Below are positions 33,857-42,733 of a DNA stretch of 47,546 nucleotides, one piece after another. The translations under genes were made by a program, and so were the position numbers. The DNA is from Bacteroidales bacterium (GTDB lineage Bacteria; Bacteroidota; Bacteroidia; Bacteroidales; UBA10428). The notes under the pieces are model-generated. The model was not told the DNA's origin. It searched no databases and worked only from the letters and a program-made list of their open reading frames with translations. Positions within the stretch are counted from its first letter, which is position 1, and the number at the start of each line of letters is the position of its first letter. Where the stretch lies: NCBI GenBank assembly GCA_016931575.1, contig JAFGEO010000011.1:1-47546 (forward strand), written 5' to 3'.

Positions 33857-34582
33857 TTAATAAGGCATCCCCCATTCATTCACCATGGGAACAAAAAGCA
33901 CGGAAAGCACTGATTTCTTTACGATCTTCCCCTGTTTTTTTTTCAGCAGTACCAACTCCTGGACATAGCGCTCTCCCACGGGGATGATCAGGCTTCCCCC
34001 TTCCCTGAGTTGCTGCGTTAGAGGTTCTGGGATCCTGCCGGGAGCGCAGGTTACGATAATGGCATCAAAGGGGGCATGTTCGATCCAGCCTCGGTAGCCG
34101 TCTCCGATCTTTACCAGAATATTCGCATATCCCAGGCTTTCAAGCCTTCTGATAGCCTGCTGTCCGAGCTCCGGGATCACTTCAACCGAGAAAACCGAAT
34201 CACAGATCTCAGCGAGAATAGCAGCCTGGTAACCTGAACCGGTACCTACTTCCAGTACCTTATCAGCAGGCTTCAGCTCAAGGATCTCAGTCATATAGGC
34301 CACAACATAAGGCTGAGAGATTGTCTGACCGTAACCGATAGGCAGCGGACCGTCTCTATAAGCCTGGTTCTTAAGGTGTTCAGGGACAAAACGGTGCCGT
34401 TCAACCTTGCGCATGGCACTGACAACCTCCGGGGAACGTATCCCCCTGGCAATAAGCTGGTTTTCGACCATTTTGGCACGCTCTTCCTTATAGGAATCCT
34501 GTGCGCAGGTGCAGGATGAAAATGAAAGAAGAATGAGAAAAACCTGCAACCTGTACATGCTTGTCCAGGCAGATTTTTTCAT
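33857..34582 (-). CDS. pcm: Protein-L-isoaspartate O-methyltransferase with export signal
   Basis: A 241-residue SAM-dependent enzyme that methylates isoaspartyl residues of damaged proteins for repair. MVENQLIARGIRSPEVVSAMRKVERHRFVPE and GQTISQPYVVAYMTEILEL are family signatures; LEVGTGSGYQAAIL (about 110-123) binds SAM, and PFDAIIVTCAPGRIPEPL and LREGGSLIIPVG complete the set. The N-terminal 28 residues are a signal with Cys24 in LSFSSC, a possible lipobox. The cytoplasmic enzyme of other bacteria has no such signal, so this one is probably exported or anchored. ATG codons at 34582 and 34558 are both possible. It converges with groEL. Confidence 0.9.
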   Translation of the reverse strand: MKKSAWTSMYRLQVFLILLSFSSCTCAQDSYKEERAKMVENQLIARGIRSPEVVSAMRKVERHRFVPEHLKNQAYRDGPLPIGYGQTISQPYVVAYMTEILELKPADKVLEVGTGSGYQAAILAEICDSVFSVEVIPELGQQAIRRLESLGYANILVKIGDGYRGWIEHAPFDAIIVTCAPGRIPEPLTQQLREGGSLIIPVGERYVQELVLLKKKQGKIVKKSVLSVLFVPMVNEWGMPY

Positions 34583-34739
34583 TTTTTATGTGAAGTTACA
34601 AGATAAATCCGGAAAGGCGAAGGCTATCGACCCGCTTTCTTATTTCGAGGGCATCCCCCCTGCCAGGGTATTCACAGATTTTTCCGGACTTATTGCCGGC
34701 TGCCTCTATGACTGTTGCCTGTGATATGGGTTGTGCCAC

Positions 34740-36452
34740 CTATTCTATACTAAATTCAAGGGTTGATTCAGTATAATTACCCAGCTGATCAAATGCTTTA
34801 ATATGAAGCTTGTGTTTCCCTTTTGCCAGGTTTTGGAGCATCCCTGTCGATAGTTTTTCTGCCGTTCCATCCAGACTGTAGGTAATGTTCTTAAAGCCCA
34901 CCACAGCGTCGGTTGCTGACATAAAAACCACTGTATGTGAAGGATAAACGTCTAACCCATCTTTCTTACCCAGGGGGCGGGTGCCAAAACTTACCATAAT
35001 GGCGGGTCCGCCATTGTCAACTTTCACACCAAATTTTTCCCGGCTGGTGTTATCTACATTGTCATAGCCGGTATATTCAATCTGGCTGTACCCTTCCTTA
35101 GCGATGGAAAAAGGCTTATCGTAATCCATTGGATTTCCTCCGTCAATCGCATAGGCAATGCGATTAATTCCTGCTTCAGAATCGCTTGCTTTCAACGCGA
35201 TTTGTGTTTTGCTGCAGATGAATAGGGTATCCCGGGTGGTAAATTCAGGTCCCTGGAAACCGTAAGTCAGTTTTGGACCTGTCAGGTCGATATAGGGAAT
35301 GTTGGTTTTTTCGTTGGCAGTCTGACTGGTAGAACGGTTATTCACATAATCCACCGCATACGACTTGATCAGCAGGTTACCAGAAGACTGCGTCAGATTT
35401 ACCGGGTTTTCATAAACCAGGTATTCCCCGTCGTTCACGGAATAGCGGACTTCTTTCACCCCGGCTTTATTATCAAAAGAGGTAAGTTTAAGTTGTGACC
35501 GTCCGGAGGAAAATTCTTTCCCACCGGCGAAAAAACTTTTCCCGACGACTTCTTCAATGATGGTGGGTGCAGTTTTATCCACATAAAAATCAAACCGTTT
35601 AACAGCTTCTTTATTCCCAACCTTATCGATGGCATAGTAGCTGATGGAGTGTTCATCCTGTGAAAGGTACGCAGCCTGAATGGGGTAGGTATACGCTTTT
35701 TCGGCATTCTCATCAATGACGTAATAAATCACCTTAACCCCGGTACCTTTATCATCCGTGCTCAGAATAATTTTTGACCGCGCTGAAATAACATTTTCGT
35801 GCCGGTCCCCTTCGATCTCTAAGTTTGAAACGGGAGCATTTTTGTCCAGCACCAGTACCTGTTCATGTACTTCCTCGACGTTGCCAACATGGTCCACCGC
35901 ATAATATTTAAGCATGTATTCCTTCTCCTGCTCCAGTTTTATTACCGAGGAGAAAGGCTGATAGGCTGCGCCATCCAGGGAGAAATAAATATTCCCGACA
36001 CCTGAGCCTGCATCTTTTGAAGCCAGGTTGATGACAGCGTTCCCCCCGATGTGAAGTTTATTTCCCTCCCTGTATAATGTAGCGTCCCCATAATCAACCG
36101 AAGTCACCGGGGCATAGCTGTCCGAATAAATTTCAAAAATAATATCACGTTCAGGATAGATGGTTTTCCGGGTAACCGGGTCAACGCAGGAGGGAGAGCG
36201 AACCGTATTGTAGCCTTCCGTATCGAGGTACATCGGATTGGAATACTCCCTGGTTTCCTCACTCATCAGTCTGTGCATTTCTGAATCCTCATCTTCCGAC
36301 GTCGACAACCAGAGGTAAATTGGCAGACTTTTCTGAATGTATAGTTTCCCATCCGGTGCGGTATATGTCTTTTTCTCATGTTGAAGCGGCTCCTGACCGA
36401 AGCTTACCCATCCGTAAACCAGTAAAGCAATGATTAGCAAAGGTTTTGACAT
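34740..36452 (-). CDS. Exported multi-domain protein with OmpL47/Ig-like repeats
   Basis: A 570-residue protein with signal peptide MSKPLLIIALLVYGWVSFGQ. After about 100 residues it is made of at least four repeats of about 95 residues, each with a turn such as GSGVGNIYFSLDGAAYQPF and a second half YYAVDHVGNVEE, ISYYAIDKVGNKE, IKSYAVDYVNN or YTGYDNVDN. This is the pattern of the OmpL47-type repeat and chitobiase C-terminal-like Ig folds. It lacks a T9SS tail and any catalytic motif. It probably acts as a periplasmic or surface scaffold. The next gene downstream is pcm, but with a 157-base gap. Confidence 0.7.
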   Translation of the reverse strand: MSKPLLIIALLVYGWVSFGQEPLQHEKKTYTAPDGKLYIQKSLPIYLWLSTSEDEDSEMHRLMSEETREYSNPMYLDTEGYNTVRSPSCVDPVTRKTIYPERDIIFEIYSDSYAPVTSVDYGDATLYREGNKLHIGGNAVINLASKDAGSGVGNIYFSLDGAAYQPFSSVIKLEQEKEYMLKYYAVDHVGNVEEVHEQVLVLDKNAPVSNLEIEGDRHENVISARSKIILSTDDKGTGVKVIYYVIDENAEKAYTYPIQAAYLSQDEHSISYYAIDKVGNKEAVKRFDFYVDKTAPTIIEEVVGKSFFAGGKEFSSGRSQLKLTSFDNKAGVKEVRYSVNDGEYLVYENPVNLTQSSGNLLIKSYAVDYVNNRSTSQTANEKTNIPYIDLTGPKLTYGFQGPEFTTRDTLFICSKTQIALKASDSEAGINRIAYAIDGGNPMDYDKPFSIAKEGYSQIEYTGYDNVDNTSREKFGVKVDNGGPAIMVSFGTRPLGKKDGLDVYPSHTVVFMSATDAVVGFKNITYSLDGTAEKLSTGMLQNLAKGKHKLHIKAFDQLGNYTESTLEFSIE

Positions 36453-36494
36453 GGCACTCTGTATTTTTAGGTAATTATTTTGTTATACTTTTTA

Positions 36495-36875
36495 TCAGGC
36501 GATGTAGGTTTTGTAGGTAAAGGGCAATTCAGAAATATCCGCATACTCTTCACCGGCTTCTTTCATCTCATCATCGTTCTCCATATAGTGCCATTCAACC
36601 ATGATCGCTTTTCCTTTTACCCTGATCCGGGCCAAGATGGTGAAAAGCTCATTCAGAGCCCGTTGAGAGGCAGAATTGAAATACATGATCTGCACCTTAA
36701 AAACTGTATTCTCATTGGGATTGGCGACGTATTCATCCAGCCACTTAAAGACAGGGGTATAAAAACCTATCACGTCTTCGGGAAGGGATTTGCCTACAAT
36801 TTCAAATTTACCTTCATTTTTATTCAGGGTGATGTCCGGAGTGTCATCGCTACCGGTTAAAATAAGCGGTTCCAT
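36495..36875 (-). CDS. SiaC-like regulatory phosphoprotein (DUF1987)
   Basis: ATG 36875 was chosen; the longer frame would start with TTG at 36884. The 126-residue protein has the SiaC/DUF1987 pattern: TPDITLNKNEGKFEIVGKSLPED, FYTPVFKWLDEYVANP, FKVQIMYFNSASQRALNELFTILARI. In Pseudomonas, SiaC is phosphorylated by SiaB and dephosphorylated by the PP2C phosphatase SiaA, and controls a diguanylate cyclase. The upstream gene (37032-39269) encodes a SpoIIE/PP2C phosphatase, and both lie on the minus strand 156 bases apart, giving two of the three partners. No SiaB-like kinase was seen in the window. Confidence 0.75.
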   Translation of the reverse strand: MEPLILTGSDDTPDITLNKNEGKFEIVGKSLPEDVIGFYTPVFKWLDEYVANPNENTVFKVQIMYFNSASQRALNELFTILARIRVKGKAIMVEWHYMENDDEMKEAGEEYADISELPFTYKTYIA

Positions 36876-37031
36876 GTATTCCAAATTAACTTAGTTTCTC
36901 TTAAAGTTACATATTCTTTTTATCCGGGGAAGAAAAACTTACCAAAAATCTATCCGTCACCCCTGTTCAGGGAGGTTATCAGGGGGACTTAAGTATCAGG
37001 TTCCCATCAGTATCAGTGCCCTGATCCGCCC

Positions 37032-39269
37032 CTATTGCAAAAGTTGTCCGATCTTTTTGATGAAGGTCTTCAAATCTATTGGCTTGGCAATATAGTCATC
37101 TGCGCCAACCTGGAAGGCCTCCCGGTCATCCTCATCCAGGTGCATGGCCGTTTGGATGATCACCGGGATATCCTTTCTGTGCTGTTTGATAATTTTTGTG
37201 GCGTCGTATCCATTCATCCCGGGCATATTGATATCCATCAGGATCAGATCGACTTCGTTGTTCTTTACAAATTCGACAGCTTCAAGTCCATCCTTAACCC
37301 TGACCAGATTAACCCTGGTTTGTTTCAGCACTGCAGCCATCAGGAAGTAATTGACATCCGTATCCTCAGCAATCAAAATGGTCTTATCACTCCAGTCAAT
37401 ATTCTCGGCTGATTTAGCCGGCGAAACTTCGGCCCCTAAGCGTATTCCAATGATCAGGATATCATCCAGCTGAGTGTGTTCCCCGCGCCAGTCATCAAAA
37501 GCCTTGTCGAGAAGCCTGGCCTGGTCCTTCATGCTATGAGTATGAATGCTCAGCAGCGTATCCTTGAACCTCCTCGACATGAATTTAAGCCCCTTGTCAC
37601 CTCCAAACTGGTCCACGTAGCCGTCCGAGAAGAGATAAATGCGGTCGTCGGTTTCCCAGTTGATACTGATCCTGCTGAAAGAGATATCCTTCTTCTGGTG
37701 GTAGCTCACGGGCATCTTATCAGCCTTATACTCAATGATCTCTTTATTTCTGATGATATAAAGCGGATTGTTGGCGCCGGCATATTGCAATTTTCTATTC
37801 TTAAGATCGATCAGGCAAAGCGCGATATCCATTCCATCCTTAGGTTCCGTAATATCTCCCGTCTGGTGCAGGGAGGTAATGATCATTTCCCGGAGCTGAT
37901 TCAGGATATCATCCGCATTCAGGTTGCTGATATGCTGGTTGATTACGATCTTATTGACAATCTCATTCAGGTAGGCTACTCCCAGCATGCTCATAAAAGC
38001 CCCCGGAACACCATGTCCTGTACAATCGGCCACTGCCAGAATGAGGGTACCCCCCTTTTGAGCGGTCCAGTAAAAATCGCCGCTAACAATATCTTTTGGC
38101 TTATAGAGTATAAAGTAATCATTAAAGGCGGCAGAGAAGAATTCCTCCTGTGGGAGTACAGCTTTCTGGATCCGTTGGGCATACAGGATGCTGTCGGTAA
38201 TTCTCTTCTTCTGCTTTTCGGCCAGTTCATGCTGCTCCCCGATCTTATTCTTCTGGCGCTCGATCTCGTTATTTTGTTCCATCAGGAGCCGGTTTGCCTT
38301 TTTCTTGGCACGTGATTGCATCAGAACCAGAAACACAATCAGGATGAAGAATCCCAGCAGAACGATTAAGGCGATGATCTGGGTCCGGCGGGTCTCTTCT
38401 CTGGCTTTCAGTTGTTGGTTCTCTGCTTCTTTCCTGGCCTTTTCCTTTTCATTCAATTCATTCTGCTGGTTGAGCAACAGGTTTTGATACTGCATCTCAC
38501 GATTCTGTTCAAGGACTTCGCCCAGGGTATCGCGCATGCTGCTGACAGCTTCCTGTGAGCTCCGGGCCTGCAATTCTGCCTGATTCTTTTCACTGACCAG
38601 AGCCTCCCTTTCCTGTTTTGCAATCTGTTTTTGAATCGCAGTATAGTACGAATTATATTCTGTGAATTTCTGTGAATTGCCAAGCGCATCATAGTTATCA
38701 GCCAGAATTTTACAGCTCTCGGCGAGCAGGGAGTTCATTTCGTTACTTCGCTTTGTCTGCTCTATCCCTGCAGCTTTCTGGTTAGCCAGTTCAGCCCGGC
38801 TGTTGGACTCTGCATAATATTTCAGCGATTGGAATGACCGGGCTATGTTAAGCAAATCCGAGATTTCCCCGGTCAGGTCTTTTCGCTTTCTATGAATGGC
38901 GAGGCTTTTCTCATAGTATTTAATGGCCGATTGGTAGTCCTGTTGTTCATCCGAGATTACCCCAATGTTGAAGTACAGGGTTTTCAGGGCATTTTCATTT
39001 CCCATAGCCTCATTGACCTCTGAAGCCAGGATGTAGTATTTTATCGCCTCCGCTTTTACATCAATGCTGTAGTACGTGTTTGCCAGCAAATTATAATATC
39101 GGGCCAGTTCGGTCTTATTACCCTGAGCCTCATACTGTCCGATAAGATTTTTGTATTCCTCGATCCTGGACTGAATGTTATCGGTATAACCGGATCCAAG
39201 GCATAAACCACTAATGAATATCGCTGATATAAAGACACTTAATATTTTCCTACTATTCAGAAAGCCCAT
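37032..39269 (-). CDS. TPR-SpoIIE phosphatase-receiver protein (SiaA-like)
   Basis: The start is set at ATG 39269, where a signal/anchor begins (MGFLNSRKILSVFISAIFISGLCL). The protein is about 745 residues. Periplasmic TPRs (about 30-200; YYNLLANTYYS, LYFNIGVISDEQQDYQSAIKYYEKS) are followed by a coiled coil, a transmembrane helix (IIALIVLLGFFILIVFLVLM) and a second coiled coil. Next comes a SpoIIE/PP2C phosphatase (KDIVSGDFYWTAQKGGTLILAVADCTGHGVPGAFMSML), with metal-binding Asp and Gly. A receiver (LIAEDTDVNYFLM, LILMDINMPGMNGYDA) ends the chain. Receivers normally sit N-terminal to SpoIIE, so the order is unusual. The likely target is the SiaC-like protein encoded next door; the STAS protein at 9571 is another candidate. 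Confidence 0.85.
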   Translation of the reverse strand: MGFLNSRKILSVFISAIFISGLCLGSGYTDNIQSRIEEYKNLIGQYEAQGNKTELARYYNLLANTYYSIDVKAEAIKYYILASEVNEAMGNENALKTLYFNIGVISDEQQDYQSAIKYYEKSLAIHRKRKDLTGEISDLLNIARSFQSLKYYAESNSRAELANQKAAGIEQTKRSNEMNSLLAESCKILADNYDALGNSQKFTEYNSYYTAIQKQIAKQEREALVSEKNQAELQARSSQEAVSSMRDTLGEVLEQNREMQYQNLLLNQQNELNEKEKARKEAENQQLKAREETRRTQIIALIVLLGFFILIVFLVLMQSRAKKKANRLLMEQNNEIERQKNKIGEQHELAEKQKKRITDSILYAQRIQKAVLPQEEFFSAAFNDYFILYKPKDIVSGDFYWTAQKGGTLILAVADCTGHGVPGAFMSMLGVAYLNEIVNKIVINQHISNLNADDILNQLREMIITSLHQTGDITEPKDGMDIALCLIDLKNRKLQYAGANNPLYIIRNKEIIEYKADKMPVSYHQKKDISFSRISINWETDDRIYLFSDGYVDQFGGDKGLKFMSRRFKDTLLSIHTHSMKDQARLLDKAFDDWRGEHTQLDDILIIGIRLGAEVSPAKSAENIDWSDKTILIAEDTDVNYFLMAAVLKQTRVNLVRVKDGLEAVEFVKNNEVDLILMDINMPGMNGYDATKIIKQHRKDIPVIIQTAMHLDEDDREAFQVGADDYIAKPIDLKTFIKKIGQLLQ

Positions 39270-39602
39270 ATTGTTTTTTAACTTTAAGTTACAAAGCCTG
39301 CCGGAGAATATAGGCAGGCCGTTAGTGACATGCATCACTACTATCTAATGATTAAGATCACTGATTTTGGAGAGGACGGGGCATTCAGGAAAAGAAAAAC
39401 CCGGAAAGTGAGTACACACGGAAGATGATCACCGGCATTTCCTTAAAGATGGTAGTTTTACCAGGGCCATCCCGTTGGTACAGATAAAGCTTCCGGGCAG
39501 CTTCAGCAGTATAGCCTTTCCCCCGGAATCCGGGATTGCCTGTTTGCTCTCTGTTGCAGGACAGGAGAAGACAATCTGCAAACCTTAGCCATTAAGCTGA
39601 AA
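39270..39602. other. Gap downstream of the GG-leader peptide gene
   Basis: This 333-base stretch lies between the peptide stop and the start of the SpoIIE gene. Short frames of up to 60 codons exist on the minus strand but start without ATG and shift frame, so no gene can be called. No terminator, promoter or repeat was found with confidence. Confidence 0.4.
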
Positions 39603-39752
39603 TCAAACCATTAAGTCCCAAAGGTTCAGAATGATCACTTCCCCCGGCGACTTGGGTTTGTCTGATTTACCTAATCCTCCACGAATACACAACATCTCAT
39701 CCGGTTGTAATTCTTTTGGCTCTTTTTTTAATTCTTTCTTGAACATATTCAT
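39603..39752 (-). CDS. GG-leader small peptide, candidate signal or bacteriocin-like precursor
   Basis: A 49-residue peptide starting at ATG 39752 (a second ATG at 39746). The first 24 residues are a leader rich in Lys and Glu that ends LQPDEMLCIRGG, with the double glycine at 25-26. The spacing and the EM..IRGG pattern match double-glycine leaders of Bacteroidota natural-product precursors. The core after the double glycine would be 23 residues (LGKSDKPKSPGEVIILNLWDLMV), acidic to neutral with a hydrophobic end and no cysteine. It starts 9 bases after the LytTR regulator stop and follows the kinase and regulator on the same strand. No C39 peptidase transporter was seen. Shorter than most annotation cut-offs. 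Confidence 0.6.
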   Translation of the reverse strand: MNMFKKELKKEPKELQPDEMLCIRGGLGKSDKPKSPGEVIILNLWDLMV

Positions 39753-39761
39753 ACTATCTGG

Positions 39762-40520
39762 TTATGATACAAACTGTTGCATCGTATTTATAAAAATATC
39801 CTTTTTACTTCGGGCAACGGGAATGCGGCTCTCATCGCTCATCTCCACATACCCACCATCGGTCCTCACATACATCACCACATGGTTCAGGTTAATAAGG
39901 TGTGAGTTATGGATCCTGAAAAATGTGTCGGGACAGAGCATCTGCTGATACTCATTCAGACATTTCGAAACCATGATTACACGGCCCGTATCCAGAAAAA
40001 TCCTGGCATAACTGCGATCAGATTCCAGTCTGACAATAGATTCCACCGGTAAATATTCGTATCCCTTGCTGTTGGATACCACCAGTTTCCTGGGTGCATG
40101 GTGTGCAAGATTTTCAAGCAGGACATCATAGTCCATCCTCCCGGATCCTGTACGGTCTTGAATACGGTTCACCGCGTCCAGGAAATCTTTGATATCAATG
40201 GGTTTCAGCAGATAATCCAATGCGCTGTGCTTAATCGCACTGATAGCGTACTTATTATGCGCAGTGATAAAAACCACCTCGAAATTCCGGGTTTTCAGCA
40301 TCCTGAGGAGATCGAAACCTGTTCCGTCAGGCATTTCCACATCCAGAAAAACTATATCCGGTTGCAGCCCAATTACAGCCCTGGCTCCCTCTTCGACATT
40401 TTTCGCAATCCCGGCAATGGAAAATTGCGGACAATATGAATGGATCAGGAACTTCAGAGATTCGATAGCTCCTGCATCGTCATCGACAATTAGCACGCGT
40501 ATGTTTTGTATCTGTTTCAT
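39762..40520 (-). CDS. LytTR-family response regulator
   Basis: A 252-residue regulator. The receiver (about 1-125) holds DDD at 13-15, the phospho-acceptor Asp60 (DIVFLDVEMPDG), a T in VVFITAH and the Lys in YLLKPID. The LytTR DNA-binding domain fills the C-terminal half (KLVVSNSKGYEYLPVESIVRLESDRSY, FFRIHNSHLINLNHV, VARSKKD). LytTR regulators control peptide signalling, bacteriocin and virulence genes in many species. The stop of the kinase and the start of this gene meet without a gap (40521/40520), and the small peptide gene follows 9 bases downstream. Confidence 0.93.
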   Translation of the reverse strand: MKQIQNIRVLIVDDDAGAIESLKFLIHSYCPQFSIAGIAKNVEEGARAVIGLQPDIVFLDVEMPDGTGFDLLRMLKTRNFEVVFITAHNKYAISAIKHSALDYLLKPIDIKDFLDAVNRIQDRTGSGRMDYDVLLENLAHHAPRKLVVSNSKGYEYLPVESIVRLESDRSYARIFLDTGRVIMVSKCLNEYQQMLCPDTFFRIHNSHLINLNHVVMYVRTDGGYVEMSDESRIPVARSKKDIFINTMQQFVS

Positions 40521-42482
40521 CTAATTCAATACGGGTAAGTTAAATTCGACTTTAGTTCCATTGCATTCCTTGTTCTCATCGAGCACATCGCTGTACATGA
40601 CACTGAATTTCCTCCCATAGATCCGGTTCAGGAGTTTAATCCGGTTCTCTGTAATCGCAGTGCCCTTTGACTTATGCATACTTACACAGTTTTTCTTTAG
40701 TTCCCCGGCTTTCTTCCTGCCGATCCCATTGTCGCAAATGCTGCAATGAATATTCCGGTTCCGGTATTCCAGTCTGATTTCCACCTTTCCTTTCCCTTCC
40801 TTATTCTGCAGCCCGTGTATAATGGAATTCTCAACATAAGGCTGCAACAGGAAGGTAGGGATCCTGAACATCAGGGGATCAATTTCATCGTCCACAATGA
40901 TCTCATATTCCAGTCGCTTATCAAAGCGGATGGCCTCAAGCTCGAGGTACATCCGCAGTGCTTCCAGTTCATCATGCACCGTACTCAGCTTTGAACCGGC
41001 ATTATCCAGGGTACGTCGCAGGAAACCCGAAAACAGTTGAAGGTAATTGCCGGACGACCGGGTATCATTCCTGAGCAGGAAGGCATGAATTGAATTCAGG
41101 ATATTGAAAATGAAATGCGGGTTCATCTGCGACCGTAAATTTTCCTGCGATAACTCGGCGATCTTCTTTTGGGAACGAAGGAGGACCTGCTGGATTACCA
41201 GCAAGGTCAGCAGTAACAGGAGGAGGATGCCCGCCCACAGGTAGCGTATGTGGGTGCGGTTGCGTTGTATGATCTGGTCTTTCTCAACATTTTCAGATTT
41301 AGCCAGCGCAAAGAGGCCTTCAAGTTCATCCAGGCGCTCCAGGGCTTCATTGCCTTCCCAGCTTAACTTCAGCTTATTATAGTGCTGCAGATGCGCAAGG
41401 GCCTGTCTGAAGTCACCCCTGGCCGAGTCGGCTTTAAACAGGTAATCGTATAGCTGGAGTTGCAGTACGGGGTCTTCCAGTTCATTTGCCAGGGAAAGGC
41501 TTTTTGTCAGGTAGGAGGCAGCCTTATTATAGTTTTCTGCCTCCAGGTTCATATATCCGTAATGCATCAGGATATAGGCCTCGTCCGCGGCCATCTTATA
41601 CCTTTCGGCCAGTTGAAGCGCCCTTTGATAGCAGGTGTCAGAGGCCTTTAGCTGGTTAAGCTGGTAGTGGATGCTACCCAGGATCATCAGGGATTTGATC
41701 TGACCAGCATAATTTCCCACCTGCTCCCGCATACGATAAGAATTCAGGGCAGGTTCCAGAGCTTCTTCATATTTTTCTTCCTCGTTGAGAAGATTCCCCA
41801 GGTTGTAGTATAAAGTCCCAAGCATCCGGAAGTCCTTTATAGTTTCGGCCATAGCAACAGCCTTTTGCAGGTGAAGATGTGCCTTTTCATAGCTCCCGAC
41901 CTTTTGATAGAGGACAGAAATGCTGTTTTCCACTGCGATAGCCCCGTCGGTATACTTAGTTTTCTCAAACCATTCCCCGGCTTCCAGGAAATAGTTAATG
42001 GCCTCATCGATCTGACCGGTATTCATCTTGATGCTTGCCAGGTTGTGCAGGATTTTGGCAGCCTGAAGCTGATCGTTCTGTTTTCTGGCCAATACCAGGG
42101 CTTCATTGAAATTTCGCTCTGCAGCCGGATAGTCCCCCTGCGCCAAATAATCACCGCCGAGGACTGTCAAACTTTTGGCCATGCCCAGGGTATCCTTTTC
42201 AGCCTTGAACAAGCTAAAAGCCTGGTTGGCATAATCCCTGGATTTTGAAAGATCCAGATAAGCATATTCACGGGCGATCTTCAACATAATCCCGGCACGT
42301 ATCGGGGTTGAATCTTCCTGATTAAGCAGGACAAGCAGTGAATCCACCTCATCAGCAGCCTGAACGAAAACAGGGTTGAAAAAAAGCAAAAAGCACCCCA
42401 GCAGCAGAATGACAGGGTTTCTTTTGCTGGATAACAGGTCGGGTTTAACCGGGTATTTCTGCTTAGATGTGGTTTGGAACAT
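40521..42482 (-). CDS. LytS/YehU-type sensor histidine kinase with TPR domain
   Basis: A 653-residue kinase. After an N-terminal anchor (NPVILLLGCFLLFFNPVFVQ) come about eight TPR-like repeats (about 75-385; LGGDYLAQGDYPAAERNFNEAL, LYYNLGNLLNEEEKYEEALEPAL). A transmembrane helix near 412-433 (LWAGILLLLLLTLLVIQQVLL) leads to the cytoplasmic part. His_kinase signature is MNPHFIFNILNSI, and the HATPase motifs are YVENSIIHGL and CDNGIGRKKAG. The TPR part would be periplasmic, so it could bind a peptide or protein there. It belongs to the LytS/YehU class normally paired with LytTR regulators, and the next gene is exactly that. Ends at 40521 with no gap to the regulator. Confidence 0.9.
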   Translation of the reverse strand: MFQTTSKQKYPVKPDLLSSKRNPVILLLGCFLLFFNPVFVQAADEVDSLLVLLNQEDSTPIRAGIMLKIAREYAYLDLSKSRDYANQAFSLFKAEKDTLGMAKSLTVLGGDYLAQGDYPAAERNFNEALVLARKQNDQLQAAKILHNLASIKMNTGQIDEAINYFLEAGEWFEKTKYTDGAIAVENSISVLYQKVGSYEKAHLHLQKAVAMAETIKDFRMLGTLYYNLGNLLNEEEKYEEALEPALNSYRMREQVGNYAGQIKSLMILGSIHYQLNQLKASDTCYQRALQLAERYKMAADEAYILMHYGYMNLEAENYNKAASYLTKSLSLANELEDPVLQLQLYDYLFKADSARGDFRQALAHLQHYNKLKLSWEGNEALERLDELEGLFALAKSENVEKDQIIQRNRTHIRYLWAGILLLLLLTLLVIQQVLLRSQKKIAELSQENLRSQMNPHFIFNILNSIHAFLLRNDTRSSGNYLQLFSGFLRRTLDNAGSKLSTVHDELEALRMYLELEAIRFDKRLEYEIIVDDEIDPLMFRIPTFLLQPYVENSIIHGLQNKEGKGKVEIRLEYRNRNIHCSICDNGIGRKKAGELKKNCVSMHKSKGTAITENRIKLLNRIYGRKFSVMYSDVLDENKECNGTKVEFNLPVLN

Positions 42483-42513
42483 CCTAAAATTATTACCGGT
42501 TTTTCCCTAATGA

Positions 42514-42520
42514 CAATATA
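42514..42520 (-). promoter_or_regulatory. Possible -7 element of the kinase-regulator-peptide operon
   Basis: Reads TATATTG on the minus strand (TAnnTTG variant), about 32 bases upstream of the kinase ATG. No -33 box assigned. Confidence 0.35.
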
Positions 42521-42638
42521 CATACCAGAAACACGTAAGCCTCAGACAATTAATATGATAATTTTTTCAAAGTTTTCTCATTCTGTCCGCATTTGTTGTA
42601 CTGGATGTCCGGAACCGCACAGTCTGAAGGAAGGATAA

Positions 42639-42661
42639 GGGCAGCCTGCACGAGGCCGCCC
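42639..42661 (-). terminator. Hairpin downstream of susD
   Basis: Two 4-bp stems (GGGC/GCCC and GCCT/AGGC) separated by an A-C mismatch, with a 5-base loop, lie about 75 bases past the susD stop. The following sequence is pyrimidine-rich (TTATCCTTCCTT) on the minus strand, so it is a weak terminator at best. Confidence 0.35.
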
Positions 42662-42733
42662 CGATCCTGCTAAAACACTAAACATAGAAGTCAGCATTGA
42701 CTCTCACGTTTGTGGTTCCAAGCAATGTCTTTA

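Noticed and set aside
37476-38315. Plus-strand frame of 279 codons inside the SpoIIE gene
   Set aside because: Long only because it mirrors a real coding frame on the minus strand; no domain and no start context.
39420-39600. Short minus-strand frames downstream of the GG-leader peptide that could be a second precursor
   Set aside because: They lack an ATG, have no double glycine and change frame; nothing to support a gene.
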